Assembly (NCBI RefSeq): GCF_038396675.1
Contig: NC_088931.1
Coordinates: 36,941,001 to 37,005,000 of the forward strand
DNA: 64,000 nt
Reading direction: 5' to 3'
From: Hydra vulgaris
Lineage: Eukaryota; Cnidaria; Hydrozoa; Anthoathecata; Hydridae
Shown here piece by piece: positions 51,007-62,079 of this stretch; the stretch's first letter is position 1; the number at the start of each line of letters is the position of its first letter. The translations under genes were made by a program, and so were the position numbers. The notes under the pieces were generated by a model, which did no database searches, was not told where the DNA came from, and saw only the letters and a list, made by a program, of their open reading frames with translations.

Positions 51007-51543
51007 CATTCTTTGTCACTAATTCTTGAGATTCATTTCACAAGCTGCTTTGTTAAGAAATGGTGTTATTAACATAAAACTTGCAAACTTGTCTATTTTA
51101 TTTTTTCGGTACTTATCTTTTTTGTCCCACAATTAAAGACTTGAACTGGGCTTTGCGTCACTTGTCTATTCTGAAACAAATAGAAAACAAAATATAAGTT
51201 GGATATTTATTTAGAAGCAAGGCATATTTTAGTGAATTTATACTAAGTGACAGAACTTTTTTTTATCTTTTATTTTTTTTCTTTTTTTATTTTACACTTA
51301 TTGTTTATCTTCATGCAAAATAAAAAAAAGAAAAAAATACAAATGAGTATATCATTAAAAATTAAAAATAAAGATTGCAAAAACTCAAACAAGACGATTA
51401 GGTCTTGTCGCAAAGAACCGCAAATTTGAAACTAAACTTTTGAATATTAAGCTTATTTTGAGTATTTATGGTGTTTGAGGTGTTTGAAATAATGTAAAAA
51501 TTGAGTTTTTTTTAGTAAGTTTTAAGAAGATGATTCCAATGAA
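51007..51543. other. No gene recognised
   Basis: AT- and A-rich. The 60-codon frame at 51,247 is low complexity (F/L/K-rich). Confidence 0.5.
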
Positions 51544-51545
51544 TA

Positions 51546-52143
51546 TGGGGGGGAGTGGGGAGAAGTGGGACGCGGGAGAAGTGGGACAGCCTAAAATTTC
51601 TAATTAGGAATGGTGCCTAAATACTGTTATTTAATGTAACAATTAAATTTCTTCCCCTCTATTTAGCAGAAACTGCTTTGTTTCCCTGCGTGCACTAGAA
51701 GCCCTAATTATGAAATGTACATTAAAAAAGTGTTTACATTGGGGTGAAGTAGGACAGAAAAAAGAAATATTAATGCTCCGCTTCTTCCCGTCGCCATTTG
51801 ATTATTTTGATTGGAGAAAGTTCTTGAACATTTTTATGTCAATCAAGTGATTTTAAGATATTATCAGTTTCTATTTAATAATTTGTATTAAAATCTTGTT
51901 TTAAATCAGTTTGTCCCACTTCTACTCACACTTGTCCCACTTTACCCCGATGGCACGGTTTTCTAAAAGCAAAAATTTATATACTTAGTTAAAATTGGCA
52001 GGAAACCTTAGAGGATTGAGTCGGTGCTTAAAAAGAAGGTTTATTCATGAAAACTTGTTTGGTTCAGTTTATACATCAAATAAAAAAGATATTGCAATTA
52101 CCTTAAAAAAAATTTACGTGTCCCACTTCTCCCCACTCTCCCC
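51546..52143. mobile_element. pogo-type MITE with G-rich TIRs
   Basis: The left end GGGGGGGAGTGGGGAGAAGT then GGGAC and the right end (reverse-complemented) GGGGAGAGTGGGGAGAAGTG then GGACAC are inverted repeats over about 25 bp. TA flanks both sides (51,544-51,545 and 52,144-52,145). Inside, GAAGTGGGACA repeats at 51,581, GTGAAGTAGGACAG lies at 51,743 and the inverted TTGTCCCACTT motif occurs twice near 51,910-51,945. No transposase remains. The end style matches the two pogo elements of this window. Confidence 0.82.
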
Positions 52144-52145
52144 TA

Positions 52146-53032
52146 AGTTCGTGTCCATAGTTTTTAGTTTCTTTTTATACTTTTAATTAATAGAGGTATG
52201 GAATCTTCGTCAGATTTTCATGTTTTTTGAATATAAATTTCATCGTTTTTTACAGTTGGTGCATTTCATTTTTCAAGTTTTGATTTTCTTCTTGTATATT
52301 AGACATTTTGGTATTCAGATATTCTACTTTGTGCTTAAACAATTTTAATATTATATTCCTGTGTAAATAAATAGGCTCCTTGAATAGCGTTATTGTAATT
52401 TATGTCATTTTTAATTTTCTTTTTTTTTCTTTAAAAATCTCTTTTTTTTTTTAAAAAAAAATCTCTGTCAGAACTGAACTAAACGGTCAGTTCAAAGTTT
52501 ACCCAATATTTCTTCAGCCATTTTAAATTCATTGTTTTTATTATACATTTTAATTCATCAACTGATAAATACTCATTTGTTATCAAAATAGTTATTTTCA
52601 TCTGTTCTTCGTTTTTTAACTTTGTAAAATGTAATTTATGAAGACATCAAAACTACTAAATATATCCATTAAACTAGAACTAAAAATATCCATTAAAATA
52701 AGTCTAGTTGAAAATGTTTTAAACTGTTCTAATAAATAAAGATTTTTAATCACTGAATTATATGTTTAAAAAAGGTTAATTAATTTGCTAATATCAATAA
52801 TTTTTTTAAAGAAGTTATTAAAAGGCAATGACAAAAATAAAAATATATATTTTCACGTGCTAATCTTGATTTAAAGATTTCCACAAGACTGCGTGATTAA
52901 GAAAGAAGTCTAAACATTGACTTTTCGTCAAGTAAAATACATGTTAAAAAATGCCCTGTTTGTAGAAGTCATCTAAATATACGACTTCCTACAAATATAA
53001 ACTTTATGCGGTAAATTTTGATAATCTTATAA
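52146..53032. other. No gene recognised
   Basis: AT-rich with T-runs. No coding signal. Confidence 0.5.
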
Positions 53033-53328
53033 CTAAAGTCGGTAATCCTGCAGTTAAGCGGCCTAAAATAACTTTATTTTTTCGCTTGTTGCGCTTTCGT
53101 GTGATGACTTGCTCAAAGTAGTGACTTTTTAATATAAACAAAAGGAATATTTATTGGCTTCAGTACATACATCGACTATCTTATAGCCTGTTGCTACAAG
53201 GAAGTGCTGCTACATTATTATTTCACTTAATATTTCTAATGTTTAAAAAGCATCCTCTGACGAGAGCGCAACAAGCGAAAAAATAAAATTATTTTAGGCT
53301 GCTTAACTGCAGGATTACTCTAAAGTCG
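53033..53328. mobile_element. MITE with 59-bp TIRs and 9-bp target duplication (Mutator-like)
   Basis: The element 53,042-53,319 starts GTAATCCTGCAGTTAAGC and ends GCTTAACTGCAGGATTAC(T). The inverted repeat extends about 59 bp to GTTGCGCT(T/C)TCGT with about 3 mismatches. CTAAAGTCG flanks both sides exactly (53,033-53,041 and 53,320-53,328). Long TIRs plus a 9-bp duplication are typical of Mutator-like MITEs. The perfect duplication implies recent movement. Confidence 0.88.
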
Positions 53329-54112
53329 ACCACTTTATTTATTTCTATTTTTTTTATTTTTTTTTTTGTATAATAGTATGTGATGACATTTAGGTTAATC
53401 TGTAAATGTTTTAAAATTTCTACTGCCAGGTTTTTTGTGGTTCCAAATTCAAACAACAGCTTTACTAGACCACATTTTACATTTTTCCAAATCCCAAAGG
53501 ACTAATTACTTTTTAATTGAAACAAATATGAAATATTTCAATTTAAATATTTGAAATATTCTTTGTTTCAAAAATTATTTTATTTTCTTTCTCCAATATC
53601 TTTATATACAAAGTAAATTTTTTTATTCTTCAATAAACGTTTCTTGAAATTAAATGTTATGAAATATTAATGTAGAAAATAAAATAAAGATGTTTAAATT
53701 TCATGCGCTGTTTTAAATTCTACGCATTTTACGAATGCATACGCTATCAAGGTTAAAAAATTCTATATCAAGGCAGACCCGCTAGTCGCCGTCATTAGCC
53801 GCTACCCGTCGCCGAAATTTGATTTTTTTTAGCCAGCCATAAAAGTATCTTTACCCAACTATGAAAATAAGCAGTGACATATCCAGCAGCATAACTAACT
53901 AAATAGTCAATTATTTATATCATGTTATCGTTAAATTAGTTATAATATCCCATTTTTTCGTTATTGTTATTTATTTGGCAATGCGGTAAATCCCGAGTAA
54001 TAGTTTTAATGTATCACTTGCAGTCCGAACATATACATATATATAAAGTTGATAAAGTTAATACTTTACTATCATATAGTTATAATATACAAGCTATTGG
54101 TTTCGGACTGCA

Positions 54113-54228
<116 letters not shown>

Positions 54229-54319
54229 GGTGTGTGAAATTAGAAATGAAGATATCTAACCCAACTAAAGGTCAATATTTTTTACAACACTAGCCCGTTA
54301 GCCATCTGAACCATACTGT

Positions 54320-56175
54320 TATTAAACATGGGAGGAGTTTTGAGCAACCGATTAATTCAAAAATTACCAATTGGGTTCAAACTGTGAAACAAAATAAGCC
54401 GGCTCAAAGTCAATTTAAATCATTAGTATATTTAGATCTTAACCATTTAGCTCAGTTGAAAGACCTGGATTTAAAAACTTTTGTTTAAAAAATACATCAT
54501 TTTAACTTCCTTTATCCGACTGCATATCTAGGTTTGCTCTTCAAAACCTTTTTACTTCGGTTAAACATAAAGTCTTAGATGTTCTCTCGTCCTGTGTAAG
54601 TGGAACTTTGATGATGGATGCTTAGACTAACAGACACAACTTTTTACCATATTTTGGAATTTGTTTAAGCGTTGTACATGATTGGAGATTTAAAGTTTTC
54701 ACATTAGCTGTTCAACCAGTACAATCCTTCTGAACACCTTTATCGGTCTGTTAAAACTGTTCTAAAAAAGTTTCTTTCTCAAGAGAAAATCTTTTTGTTT
54801 TTTAATACAACTGATGGTGCTGTTAATATAAAAAGACTATCTAATCTTTTAGGTCATGAACGTATAACATGATATATGCTATCAAAGGAAATTTAAACTC
54901 TGAAAGACGAGGAATTATTTAAAGAACTCATTTTGAGCAGCTAATTGCTGATGAAGAGCATTTCTGGATTTCAAAAAGAAAACTCAAAATAGAAGCATTT
55001 ATACACAAACCAAATTACCTAATTGTCAATGCACAGTTCTTTAAAAGATTTGTCCCAACCAGATGATATAGTACTCTTCAAATGATTGAATCTATTTTAG
55101 ATCTAAATATTTATATTGACACTGTGTTAAAAAAAATTGGAAAGTATGATTTATGTTTTCTTCCAGAAGATTTGGAACTTTTGCACAAATTGCAAAATTT
55201 TTTATCTCCATTTTGAAAACTAACTTTACTTGTTAGCGAGGCGTCACCAAACTTGTCTCGTCTTCCACTCATGGTCACTAAGATTAAAATTTCCTGCATT
55301 GCTCAAGTGATAGGTTCTTTAGCTGTGAAGCAATATAAAAAGTTAGTCGAACAATCCTTTAAAAAACGGCTGACTATTACTTGTTCGGTTGAAGTAGCCT
55401 GTTGCTTTTATCTAGCAGTTCTCAATTTTATGTTGATAAAAATGTGAAACTTTGTTAAAAAACAGCTACAATGTACGAACGAATTACAAACAAAAACCTC
55501 AATATTTGGTTCAAACATTTTACCAAAAGAACATTCAGCAGAATCTATGAATATAAAGAGTACTTTATCTGCATCAGCTGTCGAGATAAATCAAAGCAGT
55601 AAAGGTGCCAGTGCATCACAAGATTTAAAAAACCTTCTTTAATACACGAGATAGCAAAATCATCACCGAGCTCGGAAGGATTGCCAGATAACAGTATTGG
55701 ATCGCAAGCGGAAATCAAACTTTATTTTAACATTCATGACGAATGACTAGCTTTGCAGTTTTGGAAGAAAAATGCTAAAATGTTTCTAATTTTAACATCC
55801 ATAGCAAAGGAATAAACTATTTTTATCTTCATCTTTGTTCTAAGATTTTTTACAAAGGAAAAGAGCAAAATAAATTATTATGGTCAAGATAAAAGTATAG
55901 AAGATTCTATTTATGGATAATAAATAATGACCTTTTTTTCTATAAAATTTTTAGTACTATAACCATTAATCAATATTATATGAGAATCTGGTAAAAATAA
56001 GTCATATTTTTCTTGAAGTTCATGTTCATTATCATAAAAACTTTTATTGCTTTAGGTTTATCTTGCATTGAGCATTGAAAGTGTATCCGTAGAATGCTTA
56101 TTTAGTACAACTGGTATCATACTGAATGGAACGTGATCATCCTTGGCTCTATATCGAATGAATGCAGTTTTTTTA
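54320..56175 (+). pseudogene. hAT transposase (ZBED-like), broken
   Basis: Plus-strand pieces in order: H-G-R-S-F-E-Q-P-I (about 54,330), S-G-T-L-M-M-D-A, then T-N-R-H-N-F-L-P-Y-F-G-I (54,603-54,660; 'DGWTDRxxxxYxGI' block with the first catalytic Asp), V-H-D-W-R-F-K-V-F (54,675), F-F-N-T-T-D-G-A-V-N-I (54,805; second Asp region), T-L-Q-M-I-E-S-I-L-D-L (55,075), K-Y-D-L-C-F-L-P-E-D (55,143), L-S-R-L-P-L (55,255), and at 56,066 S-I-E-S-V-S-V-E-C-L-F-S-T-T-G-I-I-L-N-G, then S-S-L-A-L-Y-R-M-N (dimerisation domain; the usual 'ERxFSxxG' with S-S-L-x-P-Y-R). Many stops and frameshifts. Family resembles ZBED-type vertebrate and invertebrate hAT elements. Confidence 0.75.
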
Positions 56176-56574
56176 TCCATGGTAATTATCTTATTGATGG
56201 TCTATGGTCTGTATTGTGTATTTTTTAAATTAAGAGATTTTTTAATAGACATCTTGATATGAATTTACTTTTTAAAAGACAATGCTTGCTTTTTGCATTA
56301 CTTTACATTATATTCATAGTTAAGATTACGCAACTAAATTTTAAAAAAGTGTTGTTTTTTTGTTAAAGACTTATTAGTTAATTTTAAATTGTATTAACAG
56401 AAGTTAAAAAATAACTAACGTTTCTTATTATGATATGATATGAAGTGAGCTAGCAAGTCATGAAAATTAGTCAGCTAGCCAGCCACAAAAGTATTGGATA
56501 GCCAGCTATGAAACCATTTTAGCCAGCCATGAGTGTAAAATTTCATGGCTCGGAGGTCTAAACTATTTGCAAGA

Positions 56575-56858
56575 ATGATACAATCATCCAATGCGTTTAT
56601 ACGAACTGCTTCTGTGACTACTGAGAAGTAAATCTTATTTAATGAAAATTCCAAAAAGATAATTTATTGTTGACTTTATCAAAGACAAGTACAAAAACAA
56701 CCCTGAGTAAAGGCAACTTTGTAAGATAAAATTCGTCAATTACTGGGAGATTTCTAAAAAAGTTCATTATTTTTGATATATTTGTTTACGAGTTTGTGAT
56801 TTATTTATTAATTTGTTACTTCTTGTTTAAATACTTTTCCTTTTAATCGGTATCTAGA
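56575..56858. other. No gene recognised
   Basis: AT-rich spacer between the hAT element and the G-run. Confidence 0.5.
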
Positions 56859-56859
56859 T

Positions 56860-57180
56860 CAGTAGCGGGTTGTAGGGAAGGGGGGGGGGGCAAGGGTTAG
56901 TAGCCCTTCCCCCTCCTCTTTGGGACTTTTTTTCAGAAATATTCTTTTGCAAATTGATTATTATACTGAATTTGACTATTATAATGACCAATGAAATTGA
57001 CTGTTATATGTAATCATACGATATGAACTTTATTATTAGACTAAAGTACAAAAAATTATAAAAGAAAGGTACTTGAAAATAAATGAAAATAGCGGGAGAA
57101 GTGGGGGGGCTTAGAGGCAATAATCCCGGGTCCCACAATTTTAGGGGTCCCGAAATAGTTTTGAGGACCTTTTTTTTAAA
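56860..57180. repeat. G-rich transposon-end-like sequence
   Basis: CAGTAGCGGGTTGTAGGGAA followed by a 10-G run, then GGGTTAGTAGCCCTTCCCCC. A second block at 57,092-57,170 has GGGAGAAGTGGGGGGGCTTA and TCCCGGGTCCCACAATTTTA then GGGGTCCCGAAA. CAGTAGCGG starts and G/C blocks of this kind occur at ends of ZMYM1-type hAT elements. No transposase is present. Confidence 0.4.
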
Positions 57181-57439
57181 TTCAGTCATTTTTTACGCTG
57201 TGGCACACAAAAAAGGCACATGTATATAATAAATAATAAAATTAATATAAAAAAATAGTTATATATATTTAAATTTAAGGTCTTTGTGAACGGGAAATGT
57301 CTAATTTTAATTTAAAATAGATATATCGCCAAAAAGAACAAGTTCTTTAACTTTTATTAAGTAACAATAAATTTTTTAAAGGCTTGAGAAAATTTCTTTA
57401 GAACTCCATGAATACCGATAATTTACTGGTTCTAAATAA
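57181..57439. other. No gene recognised
   Basis: AT-rich spacer. Confidence 0.4.
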
Positions 57440-58480
57440 CCGTATTTTGTCTTTTACTTTTGAGATCTTTTAATTTTGAATATAATAAATGTAAAATTAG
57501 TTAAATTAAAACTTCTTCAATTAAATGAACATAAATCTCCAGGACTAGGCATGGTAAAATCAATATTACAAAAACGGAGTGTAACTTTTGCTTTACCGTT
57601 CGCTATGATTTTTTATAAATTACTCTCAAATGAAAGAGTACAATATGGATTTATACGAGGGAAGACTTGCTTAACAAATTTAATTGAAACAATGAACTTT
57701 TTAAGTAAATTGTTATCGGAAAACATTACATTGTTAATGAAATTGAATACATATGGTATATCCAGTGTAATATGCAACTGGATTAGTGATTTCTTTAGCA
57801 AATAGACATCAAAGATTGATATAAGGCAAGGAAGCATCAAACTGGGAATTACAAGCGGTGTTATATTATGTTTCAACTATTTATTGAAGGTTTTAAAAAA
57901 TTCAAAATTTTTTGCACTCAACGTCAAGTTAATCGGAAAGTAGTTAATTTTGATAACCTTTAATTGTTTCAAAATGAAGATAACCAATTCGTCAAATGGT
58001 CTGAGCTCTGGCAATTAAAATTTAATGCTGAGAAATGTAATATTATCCACTTTGGAAAAAACAATTGCTATATTTATAAACTAGGTGACAAAATAATAAC
58101 AGCCTCTGATACCGAAAATAATTCTGGAATTAGAAAATTTATCAAATCTCAAATGGAAAAATTACATAAAATATTGTATATCAAAAGCTTAATGATTCTT
58201 TTGGGATGTTGAAAGAAACATTTCTATGCGTTAACGGAAAATGTTCAAGATATTGTATGTAACATTTGTACCGCAAGTTCAAGACCTCGTCTTGAACTTG
58301 CGATACAAACATGGTATCTATACCTTAAGAATAATATTGATGCACTTGATAAAGTTCAACGTTATGCAACTAAATGGGTACCGCAAATTCGAAAACAAAG
58401 TTACAAAACAAGAACTAAAATACTTGGATTAAGCACACCGGGAAAAAGGATCAGAAGAGAAATTTTAAAAAACTGTAATT
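57440..58480 (+). pseudogene. CR1-like LINE RT, copy A (heavily decayed)
   Basis: Pieces in order: L-N-E-H-K-S-P-G-L-G (57,520), Q-Y-G-F-I-R-G-K-T-C-L-T-N-L-I-E-T (57,640), L-N-T-Y-G-I-S-S-V-I-C-N-W-I (57,740), G-I-T-S-G-V-I-L (57,845), W-Q-L-K-F-N-A-E-K-C-N-I-I-H-F-G-K (58,008), Y-V-T-F-V-P-Q (58,256). The catalytic D-F-x-K-A-F-D block and the YADD block are missing or unreadable. It is a more decayed relative of copy B, which directly follows in the same orientation. Confidence 0.75.
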
Positions 58481-60083
58481 TTTGTCACACACCACCAAGT
58501 TTTACCAGAATTCGGATCGAGATGTGGGGGTAAATATTCAGATTTTGACGAGAGTGCAATTAATTACAGTGACGTAGTAACTAGATTAAGCAAATTATCC
58601 ATTGAGAAATCATGTGGAGTTGATCAATTGAGTACTATCATTTTAAAAAATTGCGCTGAAGGACTAGCAATGCCAATCACATTGATATTTATGTCTTCGA
58701 TTGATAAGAGCGAACTACCTAAGCAATGGAAATTTGCGAACATTACCCCAATCTTTAAGAACAAAGGCAGTAAGCTAGAAGCGAATAATTATCGACCAGT
58801 ATCACTGACTTCTGTGCCGTGTAAAATTCTGGAGAGCATAATAAAAGACTCACTTTTGGCACATTTTACGAACAATAAATTTTTATCGAAGTGTCAACAT
58901 GGATTTGTTAAATCTAGATCATGCACGACAAATCTGATGGAAACTGTGGATTATTTAACAGAAAATATCGCACTGAATCGTCCGGTAGATGTGGTTTATT
59001 TAGACTTTGCGAAAGCTTTCGACACAGTGCCACACAAAAGACTCGTTTTAAAATTAAAAGCGTATGGAATTACAGGAAAGCTGCTAAAGTGGTTAGAGGA
59101 ATTTTTAAAAGATAGAAAGCAACGCGTAGTCAACGGTGATACTGTTTCGAGCTGGCGCGATATCTACAGCGGAGTTCCCCAGGGATCGGTAATTGGCCCG
59201 ATATTGTTTGTTTTGTTCATAAATGACCTGCCGGATAGAATACAAAATGCAGCCAAGCTCTATGCAGATGACACCAAAATAATGATCGATGTGAACTCAA
59301 TAGAGAAAATAAACAGTCTTCAACGAGGTATAAACAGTGCTTGGGACTGGTCTAAAGAATGGTTAGTGAAATTCAATAAAGAAAAATGCGAAATAATACA
59401 TTATGGAAGTAACAATCCAAAACACGATTATTCTATGGATAATGTTGTCCTAGGACAAACTACTATTCAAAAAGATCTAGGCGTATTATTCTCAGCAAAC
59501 ATGAAATGGAGACAATAAATTTTATCTTGCAGCTCGAAGGCAAATAAAATGCTGGGAATGATTAAAAACACATTTGTGAAACTGGATGTGCAGACTCTTA
59601 AAGTCTTATACGTGACGTTTGTTCGCCCAATAATCGAATTCGCGGTTCCAGTGCGATCCCCTCAGCTTAAAGGAGAAATAGAACTGCTCGAGAAAGTTCA
59701 ACACAGGGCTACGAGACTCAATCCGACTCTGGCAAAAATGAAATACGAGGAAAGACTGGAGATTCTTGGCCTCAGCTCATTATGTGAACGCAGACTTCGT
59801 GGAGATTTGATCCAGACTTATAAGTTATTAAATAAGATTGAAAATGTGGACTTTTTAAACGGTTTCAAGCCTAATGATTTTCAATTATCTAGAGGAAACG
59901 GTGTCAGGTTTGAACGCGAAAAAACAGTGCATCTTAAGACACTCATTCTTTACTAACAGAATAACAAAACCATGGAATAAACTACCTAAAGATGTAGTTA
60001 ATGCAAAATCAGTAAACAGTTTTAAAGCACAATTAGACAATTGGCTCCTTTTAAATAAAATTAATACTGACACGGCTGTCTAA
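58481..60083 (+). pseudogene. CR1-like LINE reverse transcriptase, copy B (near-intact)
   Basis: A continuous frame from about 58,490 to a stop at 59,516 holds the full RT domain: S-C-G-V-D-Q-L-S (58,613), W-K-F-A-N-I-T-P-I-F-K (58,730), N-N-Y-R-P-V-S-L-T-S (58,785), Q-H-G-F-V-K-S-R-S-C (58,893), V-V-Y-L-D-F-A-K-A-F-D-T-V-P (58,993; first catalytic Asp), Y-S-G-V-P-Q-G-S-V-I-G-P (59,165), L-Y-A-D-D-T-K-I (59,260; catalytic Asp pair). After the stop, the C-terminal part 59,549-59,940 (Y-V-T-F-V-R-P-I-I-E-F-A, V-Q-H-R-A-T-R, R-R-L-R-G-D-L) and, one frameshift later, F-F-T-N-R-I-T-K-P-W-N-K-L-P (59,943-60,083) complete the protein. Only one stop and one frameshift inactivate the RT. The endonuclease is absent, so the copy is 5'-truncated. 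Confidence 0.9.
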
Positions 60084-60420
60084 GTGTGTTATTAATGCAC
60101 ACACTCGTCGTCTTTGGGCGGCTACAGCATCTACTACTACCTCTTTACAAACAGAGTTGCACCAATGTGAAATAAACTACATGACTTCATCAATTTCATC
60201 AAGTAAACTACCTGATTTCAATGACATCAATTTTATCAAGTGAACATAAAACTCGCATTGATAAATATTTTAAGTTACATCAGTTGAAATTTGTATAACA
60301 TTTAATTTACCTAGTCTTTACAATGTATATGCTGTCATGCATGTACATTGTAAAACTACGAGTACCATTAATTCTACTCGTAGTTTTCGAACTGTTGTAG
60401 CTTTATAGGCTACAGCATTA
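60084..60420 (+). other. LINE copy B 3' UTR with three consecutive hairpins
   Basis: GTGTGTTATTAATGCACACAC (imperfect) right after the stop. Then hairpin 1 at 60,317-60,354 (15-bp arms, one mismatch), hairpin 2 at 60,353-60,387 (AAAACTACGAGTA/TACTCGTAGTTTT, perfect 13 bp, 10-nt loop), hairpin 3 at 60,396-60,414 (TGTAGC/GCTACA). They may be RT-recognition structures of the LINE RNA (inference). Confidence 0.65.
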
Positions 60421-60769
60421 TAAGTGAATTAATGTAATAGAAATAATAAAAAAACCTTTTTTCATATGCAAATAAAAAAGAAGTTATTTAATATTTGGAG
60501 ACAGCTTGTTCAATTTAAAACCATTTGAAACTTTGAGTAATCCAAAGCTTATGTTATGTTGTTGCCAGTGAGTAATAAATGAAGTGTATAAATTATTATT
60601 TATTAAACAAACTTCTTTAATAAATCTTTAACAATTTTGAAAAAACTGAAAAAATGGATATAGGAAGATAGTTGCTAACATTAGTTGGTTCTTATTTTTT
60701 AAATATTGGTACAACTTGCACTATTTTTATTTTTAAGACACCTAAAAGACGTTTAAAAACGTCTTTTTT
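60421..60769. other. No gene recognised
   Basis: AT-rich spacer. Confidence 0.4.
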
Positions 60770-60959
60770 ACGTCCTGTGCCCACTGGATTGTAAAAGCAA
60801 TCATAGGTATATCTTTTAAAAAATCAAATGAACTTGTAATAATGTTCCCCCCATTAATGACATTACGTCCTGTGCCCACTGGATTGTAAAATCAATCATA
60901 GGTATATCTTTTAAAAAATCAAATGAACTTGTAATAATGTTCCCCCCATTAATGACAAT
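60770..60959. repeat. 95-bp tandem duplication
   Basis: Two head-to-tail copies starting at about 60,770 and 60,865 (ACGTCCTGTGCCCACTGGAT ... CCCCCCATTAATGACA), almost identical apart from AAAAGCAATC versus AAAATCAATC. Recent duplication. Confidence 0.92.
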
Positions 60960-61950
60960 TCTTTATTAACATTATCAGAGAAAAAAATTTGGAAATGATC
61001 AAATGTCAGATTATTTTATTAGCGATTTGTTGAAACTGCCGGTGGTTACAACGTTTTCATTCAAAAGTTTTGTTGATTTATTAATTTTAGTCAACTTATT
61101 ATTTCGCGTCATTTTCGAATCAATCATTGAAATAAGCAAAGAAAAATATTTATTCATTTGCGAAAACGGATATTAAATTAACTGATTGTACTAAATTGTT
61201 TGTAAATGTTTGGAAGTGATTGTTGAGCAAATAATTCAAAATGTATGCAGGCTTTTCTGGTTAAAAAAAAATTACGGTAGAAAAAAAAAAAGCTCCAAAA
61301 TAAAAAATAGCCAATCACAGTGATCGTTAAACTTGTTTACGTTTTTTAGTCATTTTATTATTATGATGAAACTAAAACTTGAGATATATGTATTAATGAT
61401 GTAATAAAAAAATAAGTTTATTCTAATAGAAATTAGAGATTTATTCTAAATCTCTAATTTCTTTTGAACAATAACTATTAAAAAATATTTTCTCGAAAAT
61501 TGTTCAAGCTAAAGTTATTTTAATGGAGTTTGTTGTTTGAGTCAAATTTACTTAAGTAACTTATTTAAATAAAGAAATTGAAGGTGTTTAAGTAAACCAT
61601 GCAAGATATAAATTAGTTCCAGTTTACTTGATATAAACTACGCTTTACATTTTGCTATTTCTTTTAAAAGTTGTAAAAATAATGAAGATGGAATAATTAA
61701 TTAGGATAGTTCCCTAAAATTGCATCCACTTTTTGGTGTAGCGTTTTGAAATTAAGCGCAATTTATGAATCCCTGCTGTTAACTAGAAGAGCTTTGCCCT
61801 AAAGAAATTTATATTAACTTAAATATCGTAAACAAAAAGTAAACAAAATCTTTTACGTAAAGCTAAAAAAAAAGTTAGAAGTAACTGTCAAAAAAATGTA
61901 CTAAATCGCGAGTTTTTGTTTTTTTCGATTTTCATTTTGGATTTTTTCAT
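60960..61950. other. No gene recognised
   Basis: AT-rich. AGAAATTAGAGATTTATTCT then AAATCTCTAATTTCT (about 61,429-61,463) is a further hairpin. Otherwise nothing. Confidence 0.5.
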
Positions 61951-61985
61951 TTAATCTTATTACATTGTCAATGTAATAAGATTAA
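61951..61985. repeat. 35-bp perfect palindrome
   Basis: TTAATCTTATTACATTG and its exact reverse complement around a single T. Confidence 0.92.
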
Positions 61986-62004
61986 TTGAAAATTGACAAA
62001 ACAC

Positions 62005-62051
62005 GACAATGTGTCTTTTTTTGTCACAATGACAAAAAAAGACACATTGTC
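62005..62051. repeat. Perfect hairpin, 21-bp stem, 5-nt loop
   Basis: GACAATGTGTC followed by TTTTTTTGTC (62,005-62,025) pairs exactly with 62,031-62,051. The outer sequences (AAAACAC and GTGTTTT) extend pairing across a small bulge. Confidence 0.92.
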
Positions 62052-62079
62052 ATGTGTTTTTTTTTGTCATTGTGGAACA

